NCBI GenBank assembly: GCA_021826835.1
Contig: JAKAYH010000081.1
Location: 1 to 8,231 of the forward strand
Source: Thermoplasmata archaeon
Lineage (GTDB): Archaea > Thermoplasmatota > Thermoplasmata > Thermoplasmatales > Thermoplasmataceae
Direction of reading: 5' to 3'
DNA length: 8,231 nucleotides
The position numbers and the translations under genes were made by a program. The notes beneath the pieces were generated by a model. It saw nothing but the letters and a program-made list of their open reading frames with translations. It did not search any database and was not told where the DNA came from. How positions within the stretch are numbered: position 1 is the stretch's first letter; each line of letters opens with the position of its first letter. Positions 1 through 6,031 of the stretch are shown in pieces.

Positions 1-2
1 AT

Positions 3-437
3 CCAGAGCTTCATGAATATGAAAATCCAATTATGGACAAAATATCTGTATTTGACGCCATGAAAAGAGATTTCATTAATGTTCCAAGTAATGCCACGAT
101 AAAAGAAGCGGTCAGTAAAGTGCGGGAGAGTAAAACGAAATCCATAATGATTGTGGATGATGGGAAATTGGTTGGGTATCTTTCCATTGAAAATATTGAC
201 CTTAATGGTGACCTTAGTGGACCAGTTTCATCGGTAATGTCAACCGACATACCGATTATTTCAAAGGATGAAAATATTCATGAAGCTCTGGATAAACTAA
301 CGAGAGAACCGGGAGGGAAACTAGCTGTTGTGGATTCAAAAGATCATACCATGATTTTCGGAACTGTAGGTTTCACTGAGGTTGCTGATGCTTATAACAG
401 AGAAATAAGAAGGAGAAAGGCGATTAGGAAGGATTGA
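3..437 (+). CDS. C-terminal part of a CBS-domain-pair protein, possibly a ClC-type chloride channel (5' end outside window)
   Basis: The frame is open to the left edge of the window, and residues before the first ATG (position 33) read PELHEYENPI without a stop. No Shine-Dalgarno or TATA-like element sits before that ATG, so I read this as the end of a longer gene. Two CBS domains are visible. The first starts near VFDAMKRDFINVPSNATIKE and runs to GYLSIENI. The second runs from VSSVMSTDIPIISKDENIHE to FGTVGFTEVADAY. A basic tail (NREIRRRKAIRKD) closes the protein. CBS pairs usually bind adenine nucleotides and regulate an attached domain. The spacing before the first CBS and the closing ADAYNREI resemble the cytoplasmic CBS tails of archaeal ClC channels, but no membrane segment lies in the window. 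The CBS assignment is firm; the ClC identity is inference. TGA ends the gene at 435-437. Confidence 0.8.
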   Translation, partial: PELHEYENPIMDKISVFDAMKRDFINVPSNATIKEAVSKVRESKTKSIMIVDDGKLVGYLSIENIDLNGDLSGPVSSVMSTDIPIISKDENIHEALDKLTREPGGKLAVVDSKDHTMIFGTVGFTEVADAYNREIRRRKAIRKD

Positions 438-707
438 GTGCTCAGCTTTCGCAAGGCGTCCCACTTCAAGAGTTGCTTACGGAATTTCCATGGACTTTAA
501 TTCGCTTCGATCTGAAAGTACTCTTTCCTTCATGCTAAGCCATATGAATTTAAGAATGCGGGCATGGCTAAAGCAATATGCGATCCGACCACTTTCAATT
601 CTGACCGGTGGCAGATGATGCAACAAATTGAAAGATAATAACGTTTTACTCTCTTTTATCCACCCTATGGCAAATGTTAAAGCAATTAGCCAATAACTTT
701 TGCAAAA
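438..707. other. Intergenic stretch without a convincing gene; imperfect direct repeat and hairpin
   Basis: About 270 bases separate the CBS-pair gene from the promoter of the acetyltransferase. All frames are broken or give short peptides with no recognisable motif. The stretch looks somewhat richer in G+C than the promoter-like DNA that follows it. It holds an imperfect direct repeat, CATGCTAAGCCATATG at 531-546 and CATGGCTAAAGCAATATG at 563-580. The same segment can fold as tgct-agccat (533-543) against atggct-agca (564-575). A 5-bp hairpin, gaaag/ctttc, lies at 514-527. This could be a decayed gene or IS remnant, or an unrecognised RNA; I cannot decide between them. Confidence 0.4.
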
Positions 708-715
708 TTTATTAT
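708..715 (+). promoter_or_regulatory. TATA-box candidate for the GNAT gene
   Basis: TTTATTAT is centred about 26 bases before the ATG at 738, the spacing expected between an archaeal TATA box and a transcription start. It overlaps the more upstream ATG at 714, so that ATG would not be transcribed. This favours a leaderless start at 738. Confidence 0.5.
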
Positions 716-737
716 GCATCAAAAAATTATTCATTCC

Positions 738-1199
738 ATGGCCATGACAACTTTCGAGATTGGGGGAATAAGGCAATTCGATCCTCTGGACATCGACGAA
801 GTCATGGAGATTTGCAGTTCATCTCTATCTGAATCTTATTCTAAGAGCGTGGTCTATGAGATATTTCTTTCATGGCATGAAGGTTTTTATGTTTTCGCAG
901 GTGGTAAGCAAATTATCGGGTTTCTTGCCGGAAGCAGAAAAACTCAACATGATGCCAGGGTACTTCTACTTGCAACAAAGGAAAAGTACAGGGGGTTGGG
1001 TATCGGGCAGGAATTGATGAATAAATTCGAAGAGAAGTGCAGATATTTAGGAATTCTTAGTGTAAGACTGGAAGTTAGAACTGACAATGTTCTTGGAATA
1101 AAATTTTACAAAAGACTGGGTTACTCTATAACATCGACCCTTCCTGCCTATTACAGCGATGGATCTGATGCATATGTAATGTGGAAACCATTATTTTGA
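738..1199 (+). CDS. GNAT-family N-acetyltransferase, RimI/Ard1-like
   Basis: Transfers an acetyl group from acetyl-CoA, most likely to the N-terminal amino group of proteins, in the cytoplasm. The acetyl-CoA-binding motif R-x-x-G-x-G is visible in KYRGLGIGQELMNKF in the middle of the protein, preceded by the strand ARVLLLATKEK. NVLGIKFYKRLGY is the usual final GNAT helix-strand. The ending AYYSDGSDAYVMWKPLF resembles the YY-x-DG-x-DA-x-VM ending of archaeal Ard1/RimI-type N-alpha-acetyltransferases. The length of about 154 residues is normal. ATGs at 714, 738 and 744 are possible starts. I choose 738 because a TATA-like box lies 26 bases upstream and overlaps the 714 codon, and because the family normally starts just before the first strand (TFEIGGIRQF). 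The gene has its own promoter and converges on the nucleotidyltransferase gene with a 9-base overlap of 3' ends. Family certain; substrate inferred. Confidence 0.9.
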   Translation: MAMTTFEIGGIRQFDPLDIDEVMEICSSSLSESYSKSVVYEIFLSWHEGFYVFAGGKQIIGFLAGSRKTQHDARVLLLATKEKYRGLGIGQELMNKFEEKCRYLGILSVRLEVRTDNVLGIKFYKRLGYSITSTLPAYYSDGSDAYVMWKPLF

Positions 1200-2135
1200 A
1201 TTTGATATTATTTCAAATTCAGTTGTCTTATGACATATGATTTCAAGTTTTCCTGGTTCATCAACAACCGTGTCCTTTCCATAAATTATATCCTTGTGCG
1301 AGCGCACCATACCTTCACCTTCAACAATACGCATCACACTTCCTTCCCTCATTTCCAGAGACATCCTGGAGTTTTCTTTCATATGATATGACACAATAGA
1401 AATATTTTCTCCGGAAAAGGCATTTTTCATATATCCCCATGGATAATCTACCCTCCCTGCATACTGGCTTCTTACTGTTTCCAGATCTTTTTCGCTATCA
1501 ATGCCCATCCAGAAAGTTTCTTCTCGGTATGCACCGATCAACTTTCTTCTTGCAAGTTCAGGAAATACTGTTGTTTCTATATCTTTATTAAGATAATCTG
1601 CAAAAAATATATCCTTTGCTGAAGATTTTATATAATAGACCCCTGCATTTATAAAATATCTTAAAAATGGTTTTTCTTTGAAGCTTGTTACCTGATCCCC
1701 TAGGGTCTCGACAATACCAAAAGGACTCTTCATTCTGTATATGAACATTATCATTTGAAACGGTGAATTTATGGAAAATTTGATAAATTCGCTAAAGTTC
1801 AGGTCTGTTATTGTGTCTCCGTTTCTAAGCACAATATCCTGATCAGGGCAATTTTTCATAAGATTTCTCACTGAATACAGTGTGCCCATGGGCTTTTCTT
1901 CCTTTAGATAATGAAAATTCATTCCCATGTGGGTTTTACCATATCGCTCCTCTATTTTTTCTCCAAGGTGGCCCGATAGTATGTATATTTCTTTTATGCC
2001 TGCATTCTGAAAATCGTAAATTTGCCTGTCCATAATAGTGTATTTTTCCTTTATCTCAATAAGCGATTTGGGAATTTCATCCGTCAAAGGTTTTAATCTC
2101 TTCCCATACCCGCCTGATAATATTGCTCCAATCAT
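1191..2135 (-). CDS. Sugar-phosphate nucleotidyltransferase with degenerate C-terminal cupin-like domain
   Basis: Residues 1-225 form an NTP_transferase domain that activates a sugar 1-phosphate with an NTP. Visible motifs are the nucleotide-binding loop GGYGKRLKPLTDEIPKSL (8-25, K23), the metal-site region RNGDTITDL (104-112), EKP (154-156), NAGVYYI (163-169) and W-x-GIDSEKDLE (209-219). Residues about 230-312 look like the cupin tail of bifunctional mannose-1-phosphate guanylyltransferase/mannose-6-phosphate isomerase proteins. PWGY at 232-235 matches the R-P-W-G-x-Y entry motif, and MSLEMREGSVMRIVEGEG lines up with S-L-Q-x-H-x-x-R-x-E-x-W-x-V-V-x-G. The metal-binding histidines of that motif are absent, so isomerase activity is unlikely. 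Sugar and NTP cannot be told from sequence; a role in glycan or surface polysaccharide synthesis is inference. A TATA-like box 25 bases upstream suggests a leaderless transcript. No glycosyltransferase lies next to it. Confidence 0.87.
   Translation of the reverse strand: MIGAILSGGYGKRLKPLTDEIPKSLIEIKEKYTIMDRQIYDFQNAGIKEIYILSGHLGEKIEERYGKTHMGMNFHYLKEEKPMGTLYSVRNLMKNCPDQDIVLRNGDTITDLNFSEFIKFSINSPFQMIMFIYRMKSPFGIVETLGDQVTSFKEKPFLRYFINAGVYYIKSSAKDIFFADYLNKDIETTVFPELARRKLIGAYREETFWMGIDSEKDLETVRSQYAGRVDYPWGYMKNAFSGENISIVSYHMKENSRMSLEMREGSVMRIVEGEGMVRSHKDIIYGKDTVVDEPGKLEIICHKTTEFEIISNSK
1198..1220. terminator. Hairpin at the convergent 3' ends of the GNAT and nucleotidyltransferase genes
   Basis: Perfect inverted repeat with 8-bp arms, GAATTTGA (1198-1205) and TCAAATTC (1213-1220), and a 7-base loop. 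It begins inside the stop codon of the acetyltransferase gene and covers the last codons of the opposing gene. It may insulate or terminate the two transcripts, but no strong T-run follows on either strand, and archaeal termination depends more on T-runs than on hairpins. Confidence 0.35.
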
Positions 2136-2156
2136 TGCGAGTGAATCATAGGAACA

Positions 2157-2166
2157 TATAAAAATT
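2157..2166 (-). promoter_or_regulatory. TATA-box candidate for the nucleotidyltransferase gene
   Basis: On the minus strand this reads ATTTTTATAT, centred about 25 bases before the ATG at 2135. It lies in a very AT-rich 64-base gap after kbl and supports an independent, leaderless transcript rather than co-transcription with kbl. Confidence 0.5.
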
Positions 2167-2199
2167 ATGTTTATAATTAATTTTTTTATATACGAGAAT

Positions 2200-3381
2200 T
2201 CAAATTACTTTTAATTTTTTACCTGTTGAGACGAATGCTTCAACCGCTCTTGCTATATCTTCATTAGAATGAACAGCAGATGGCATCAGTCTTATCCTCG
2301 CTGTTCCCATAGCCACTGTGGGATATACAATTGGAGAAGCGAATATATTTTCCTCTTCATACAGCAGCTTACTGAATTCCACCGTTTTTCTTTCGTCTCC
2401 AATAACAACCGGTGTTATTGGGGTCTTTGTTGTTGTTAGCTTGAAACCATTATCAATAAGTCCTTTCTTCAGGATTTCAGAGTTTTTCCATAATTTTTTT
2501 ATCAGCGAATCATCTCTGCTCATTATTTCAATAGATTTTAGAACAGCAGCTGCATCGCCAGGGTTCAAAGCACTGCTAAATAGAAATGGTCTTGAACGTT
2601 GCCTGAGTAGATCAATAAGATGAGAACTACCGGCTACGAAACCGCCCATTGAGCCTAGTGCTTTCGAAAATGTTCCCATTTCTACCTCAACCTTTCCCGC
2701 CAAGGAAAAATGATCAACTATGCCTCTTCCATTTTTACCCAGTACTCCTTCTCCGTGAGCATCATCCACATAACACATGGTATCGTACCTCTCCTTCACC
2801 TCTGCTATTTCATCGAGAGGTGCGATATCTCCATCCATACTGAATACTCCATCTGTTATCACAAGGGATCTTTTTCCTTCACTCCTGTGTTCCTTTAGTT
2901 GTTTCTCAAGATCTTCCACATTCATGTGCTTATACACATACCTCTTAGCAGAGCTCAACCTTGTTCCATCTATAATACTTGCATGATTTAGTTCCTCGCT
3001 AAATATTAAGTCTTCTTTGCCTACAAGCACTGGTATAGTGCCCAGATTTGCAAGAAGACCACCCTGATAAACAAGTGAATCCTCCATGTGCTTAAATTCA
3101 GCAAGTTTTTCCTCGAGTTTTCTGTGGATTTCATCTGTACCTGCAATTGATCTTACAGCACCTGCTCCAACCCCAAAGCTTTCAATTGCCTCTATGGCTG
3201 CTTTCCTTACCTCCGGATGATTTGCAAGTCCCAGGTAATTATTGGAGCACATGTTGAGCATTTTACGGCCCTCAATATTGACCCACGCTCCCTGCGGACT
3301 TTGGAGAATTCTTATCGGCACATACCTTCCTGAAGATTTCAAAGATGCAATTTCATCATCTACCCAACCGAGATTTACCAT
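2200..3381 (-). CDS. kbl: Glycine C-acetyltransferase (2-amino-3-ketobutyrate CoA ligase)
   Basis: PLP enzyme of the alpha-oxoamine synthase family (fold type I aminotransferase-like). It cleaves 2-amino-3-ketobutyrate with CoA into glycine and acetyl-CoA, the second step of threonine breakdown. At 393 residues it is full length for the family. Visible motifs are NNYLGLANHP (47-56), the glycine-rich GVGAGAVRSIAGT (70-82), NHASIIDG (132-139), the PLP-contacting DDAHGEGVLG (206-215) and GTFSKALGSMGGF (236-248), where K240 is the expected Schiff-base lysine. RIRLMPSA near 362-369 is the usual C-terminal substrate-binding region. Sequence alone could also fit BioF (8-amino-7-oxononanoate synthase). 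The divergent threonine dehydrogenase gene 87 bases away, which makes the Kbl substrate, decides for Kbl. The ATG at 3381 fits the family N-terminus, and a TATA-like box lies about 24 bases upstream, so the transcript is probably leaderless. Confidence 0.93.
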   Translation of the reverse strand: MVNLGWVDDEIASLKSSGRYVPIRILQSPQGAWVNIEGRKMLNMCSNNYLGLANHPEVRKAAIEAIESFGVGAGAVRSIAGTDEIHRKLEEKLAEFKHMEDSLVYQGGLLANLGTIPVLVGKEDLIFSEELNHASIIDGTRLSSAKRYVYKHMNVEDLEKQLKEHRSEGKRSLVITDGVFSMDGDIAPLDEIAEVKERYDTMCYVDDAHGEGVLGKNGRGIVDHFSLAGKVEVEMGTFSKALGSMGGFVAGSSHLIDLLRQRSRPFLFSSALNPGDAAAVLKSIEIMSRDDSLIKKLWKNSEILKKGLIDNGFKLTTTKTPITPVVIGDERKTVEFSKLLYEEENIFASPIVYPTVAMGTARIRLMPSAVHSNEDIARAVEAFVSTGKKLKVI

Positions 3382-3401
3382 AATATCATATCCTTACTAG
3401 C

Positions 3402-3409
3402 TTTATAAT
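3402..3409 (-). promoter_or_regulatory. TATA-box candidate for kbl
   Basis: ATTATAAA on the minus strand, centred about 24 bases before the kbl ATG. It lies in the 87-base region shared with the divergent tdh gene, so one regulator bound here could act on both genes. Confidence 0.55.
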
Positions 3410-3440
3410 TTTACTTTGTGAAAAAAGTTTATCCGTCGCC

Positions 3441-3449
3441 TTTTTTAAT
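3441..3449 (+). promoter_or_regulatory. Weak TATA-box candidate for tdh
   Basis: TTTTTTAAT is centred about 24 bases before the GTG start of tdh at 3469. It is a poorer TATA match than the one for kbl on the other strand. No clear Shine-Dalgarno sequence precedes the GTG, in line with a leaderless message. Confidence 0.4.
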
Positions 3450-3468
3450 GCCATATTGATTACCTGAT

Positions 3469-4407
3469 GTGTCTAAAATACTTATGACCGGTTCCGCTGG
3501 TCAGGTTGGCGGAGAACTATTATTAGAACTTGAAAAGAAATTCTCATCAAATGATATAATAATATCTGACATTAGTGGATTGGACAGAATTTCTGATAAA
3601 TATGAAAAAATTATTCTTGATGTAAGAAACTATGATTTATTAAAGCAAATAATTAAAGAAAAAGATATAAGGTATATATTTCATCTTGCCTCAATTCTTT
3701 CAGCTAAGGGTGAAGAAAACCCAAAGCTTGCTTTTGATGTTAACATGAACGGAACACACAATGTTCTATATGCAGCAGCAGAACTTAGAATAGACAGGGT
3801 CTTTATACCATCTACCATAGGGGTTTTCGGACCGGAAGCACAAAAGGATAATACCCCAATTTTAAATGCATCAAGACCCAGGACCATGTATGGTATTTCG
3901 AAATTCACTGCAGAATATCTAATGCAATACTATTTTGAACGGAGTAACCTCGATGTAAGAGGAATAAGATATCCCGGTCTGCTGAGCTATAAAACACCGC
4001 CTACAGCAGGAACAACAGATTATGCAGTAGATATGATCATACACGCTGCTAAGGGCAAAGATTATACATGCTACCTAAAAGATGATGCAGTTCTTCCAAT
4101 GATGTATATGCCAGACGCCATGGAAAATACAATTAGGCTCTTTAATGCCCCACTCAAGAACTTAAGATATCGCGGAGAGTACAACATATCAGCCTTCTCA
4201 TTTTCACCAGGCGAATTAGCTGAAGCCATTAGGGAATTTGTTCCCAACTTCAAAGTCAATTATAAACCTGACAGCAGACAGAAGATTGCAGAATCCTGGC
4301 CAAGAAGCCTTGACTGTTCAGATGCGATAAAAGATTGGGGTTTCAATGCCAGATTCACTTTAAGGGAAATGATCAAAGATATGATAACCAATATCCAAAA
4401 AAATTAG
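3469..4407 (+). CDS. tdh: L-threonine 3-dehydrogenase, SDR (GalE-like) type
   Basis: Oxidises L-threonine with NAD+ to 2-amino-3-ketobutyrate, the substrate of the divergently encoded Kbl. It is an extended short-chain dehydrogenase, not the zinc-dependent medium-chain type. The NAD-binding motif GSAGQVG is at 8-14. LDVRNYD (50-56) and IFHLASILSAKGE (70-82) follow, then PSTIGVFGPE (114-123) and the catalytic Y-x-x-x-K pair YGISK (Y141, K145). RGIRYPGLLSYKTPPTAGTTDYA (164-186), LPMMYMPDA (209-217) and the C-terminal SWPRSLDCSDA (276-286) match segments I remember from the structurally studied Thermoplasma volcanium enzyme. The 312-residue length is typical. The start is GTG: no ATG fits, since the next one (3484) would cut off the first strand of the Rossmann fold. 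Function is confident; the exact start slightly less so. Confidence 0.95.
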   Translation: MSKILMTGSAGQVGGELLLELEKKFSSNDIIISDISGLDRISDKYEKIILDVRNYDLLKQIIKEKDIRYIFHLASILSAKGEENPKLAFDVNMNGTHNVLYAAAELRIDRVFIPSTIGVFGPEAQKDNTPILNASRPRTMYGISKFTAEYLMQYYFERSNLDVRGIRYPGLLSYKTPPTAGTTDYAVDMIIHAAKGKDYTCYLKDDAVLPMMYMPDAMENTIRLFNAPLKNLRYRGEYNISAFSFSPGELAEAIREFVPNFKVNYKPDSRQKIAESWPRSLDCSDAIKDWGFNARFTLREMIKDMITNIQKN

Positions 4408-4576
4408 TATTATTCCCCATATCACCATGTATCAGCTATTTAAGTCCAATTTGAGATGACGGTGGTTATTAACTTTTAACATAGTGTTCAAGTCAGTCTA
4501 AATGCATGGAATAATGTCTTATTGAGTCGGAAACAAATTGTTTAATTTTGTTAATTGCCATATTACTAACCTTACG
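4408..4576. other. Convergent intergenic region between tdh and glyS
   Basis: AT-rich gap of 169 bases in which both flanking genes end. I see no small ORF with a start signal and no tRNA. A U-rich stretch for the plus strand at 4541-4556 (TTTAATTTTGTTAATT), just after the small palindrome AACAA-A-TTGTT (4533-4543), could end the tdh message. Its last 26 bases resemble the 26 bases before the tdh start codon (see findings). Confidence 0.5.
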
Positions 4577-6031
4577 TCATTCAAATTTCTGCAAAATGGG
4601 ATTATTGAGGAAATCAAAACCCTCCATCAAAGATTCTATGGGAACTTCTTTTATCTGCCTCTGAGAATCCCGTTCTCTAATTGTCACAACATTTCTTGAA
4701 AGCGTATCATAATCCACGGTTATACAATACGGAGTTCCGATCTCGTCCTGTCTTGAATATCTTCTACCAATAGAACCACTGTCGTCGAAAAGAATCCTCG
4801 ATTCAATTTGTCTTAAGGCATTGAAAAGTTCTTGTGCTCTCTCTGTGAGCCCATCCTTCTTCTGAAGAGGCAATATTGCTAGAACATATGGAGAGATTTC
4901 CTCTTTTAAGGAAAGAACCTTGTATCCGCTTTCTCTCTTATTATACGAGGATGATAGAATCGCCATAATCATTCTGTCAATACCATAGGCAGGTTCCAGA
5001 ACCTTCGGAATAATATCACCATTTTCACCTAAACTCATGTTCTGTCCTGAAGAATTCTGGTGATTTTTTACGTCAAACTGTCCTCTATCAGATATCCCCA
5101 CAATTTCAACCCAGTCTTCGTCTAGAAGAAATTCAAGGTCCCAGCAATCTGATGAATAATGTGCTAACTCATCTTTTCTGTGTTGCCTGAATCTCAATCT
5201 ATTTCTGTCTATTCCAATCCTTAAAGCAATCCTTAATGTTACTTCCATGAAATAGGCATGCTCAGGTGTTCCAATTATACCTTCCTCGAATGCTTTTTCG
5301 ATATCTTTCTTCTGCTCTCTCCCATTATTGCTAAGGAGTGTTATTACTTCCCCTTTGTCGGGATAAAAAGGAGATTTGTTGGACGGGTCTATGAATACCT
5401 CAACCTCAGCCATGTTAAATTCCCGCTGTCTTATGATTGCCTGCCTTGGGGAAATTTCGTTCCTGAATCCTTTCCCTCTCTGAATTACAATCATTGGCAA
5501 TTTTCCTCGATTATACGTAAGAAGAAGTTTGAAATTAACAAAGATTCCCTGTGCGGTTTCCGGCCTGAGGTAAAGTTTTTCATTTCCGTTTGATGATATC
5601 TGAAACATGAGGTTGAAGTTGTAAGCGTTCTTAAGAAAAGAACCGCATTTTGGGCAACGTATCTTGTTATCTAAGAGAAGTGATGAGGCTTGATCCTCGT
5701 TCAATGGAACAAGATTTATCCCTTGATTTGAGAGTAAGGATTCTACTTTAAAACTTGATTTGCATTGTTCACATGTTGTGGCAAGGTCAGCGAATCTTTG
5801 CAAGTGCCCGGATGCCCGAAAAACTGCTTCCGGTGTTATGGACGGAGAATCATACGGGATTGCCCCTATTTTCAGGTATTCCTCCATCCAGATCTTATAG
5901 ACATTTTCTTTCAGTATTGCTCCCAGAGGAGCGTAATCATATAATCCGGCAGAACCACCATAGATCTGAAATGAAGGCCAGAAAAACCCCCTTCTTTTGC
6001 AAATTTCAACAATTTCATCAAAGTTTGACAT
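4577..6031 (-). CDS. glyS: Glycyl-tRNA synthetase, alpha2 type
   Basis: Class II aminoacyl-tRNA synthetase that activates glycine with ATP and charges tRNA-Gly in the cytoplasm. The N-terminus has the glycine-enzyme hallmark FWPSFQIYGGSAGLYDYAPLG (17-37). Two CxxC pairs, C87/C90 and C126/C129, form a probable zinc site. RPETAQGIF is at 156-164. Motif 2 is GKGFRNEISPR (186-196), followed by REFNMAEVEVF (203-213). RFRQHRKDELAHYSSDCWDLEF (280-301) has the CWD form typical of archaeal and eukaryotic enzymes. Motif 3 is EPAYGIDRMIMAIL (346-359). The anticodon-binding domain spans about 381-478. At 484 residues it is a compact, complete alpha2 enzyme. It is the second gene of an operon: its ATG lies 14 bases inside the end of the CBS gene, with a Shine-Dalgarno-like GGGGGT five bases before it. 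Confidence 0.97.
   Translation of the reverse strand: MSNFDEIVEICKRRGFFWPSFQIYGGSAGLYDYAPLGAILKENVYKIWMEEYLKIGAIPYDSPSITPEAVFRASGHLQRFADLATTCEQCKSSFKVESLLSNQGINLVPLNEDQASSLLLDNKIRCPKCGSFLKNAYNFNLMFQISSNGNEKLYLRPETAQGIFVNFKLLLTYNRGKLPMIVIQRGKGFRNEISPRQAIIRQREFNMAEVEVFIDPSNKSPFYPDKGEVITLLSNNGREQKKDIEKAFEEGIIGTPEHAYFMEVTLRIALRIGIDRNRLRFRQHRKDELAHYSSDCWDLEFLLDEDWVEIVGISDRGQFDVKNHQNSSGQNMSLGENGDIIPKVLEPAYGIDRMIMAILSSSYNKRESGYKVLSLKEEISPYVLAILPLQKKDGLTERAQELFNALRQIESRILFDDSGSIGRRYSRQDEIGTPYCITVDYDTLSRNVVTIRERDSQRQIKEVPIESLMEGFDFLNNPILQKFE

Noticed and set aside
714..737. Upstream ATG at 714 as start of the acetyltransferase
   Set aside because: It overlaps the TATA-like element TTTATTAT and adds eight residues not expected before the first GNAT strand.
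477..776. Minus-strand 99-codon open frame across the gap and the start of the acetyltransferase gene
   Set aside because: It covers the likely promoter and first codons of a well-supported gene on the other strand, has no promoter or ribosome site, and its translation shows no recognisable motif.
2318..2986. Plus-strand open frames opposite kbl (2318-2623, 2649-2843, 2710-2898, 2777-2986)
   Set aside because: They are antisense to kbl, serine- and phenylalanine-rich as expected for antisense frames, and without start signals.
2200..3381. BioF (8-amino-7-oxononanoate synthase) for the alpha-oxoamine synthase gene
   Set aside because: No biotin gene is nearby, and the divergent tdh supplies the Kbl substrate.
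4408..4576. tRNA or box C/D RNA in the tdh-glyS gap (GAGATGACGG near 4453)
   Set aside because: No cloverleaf can be formed, and the C-box-like sequence lacks the full RUGAUGA motif and a paired D box.
5643..5772. Possible rubredoxin-like metal gene suggested by two CxxC pairs
   Set aside because: The cysteines are residues 87/90 and 126/129 of GlyRS, inside its known zinc-binding insertion, not a separate gene.
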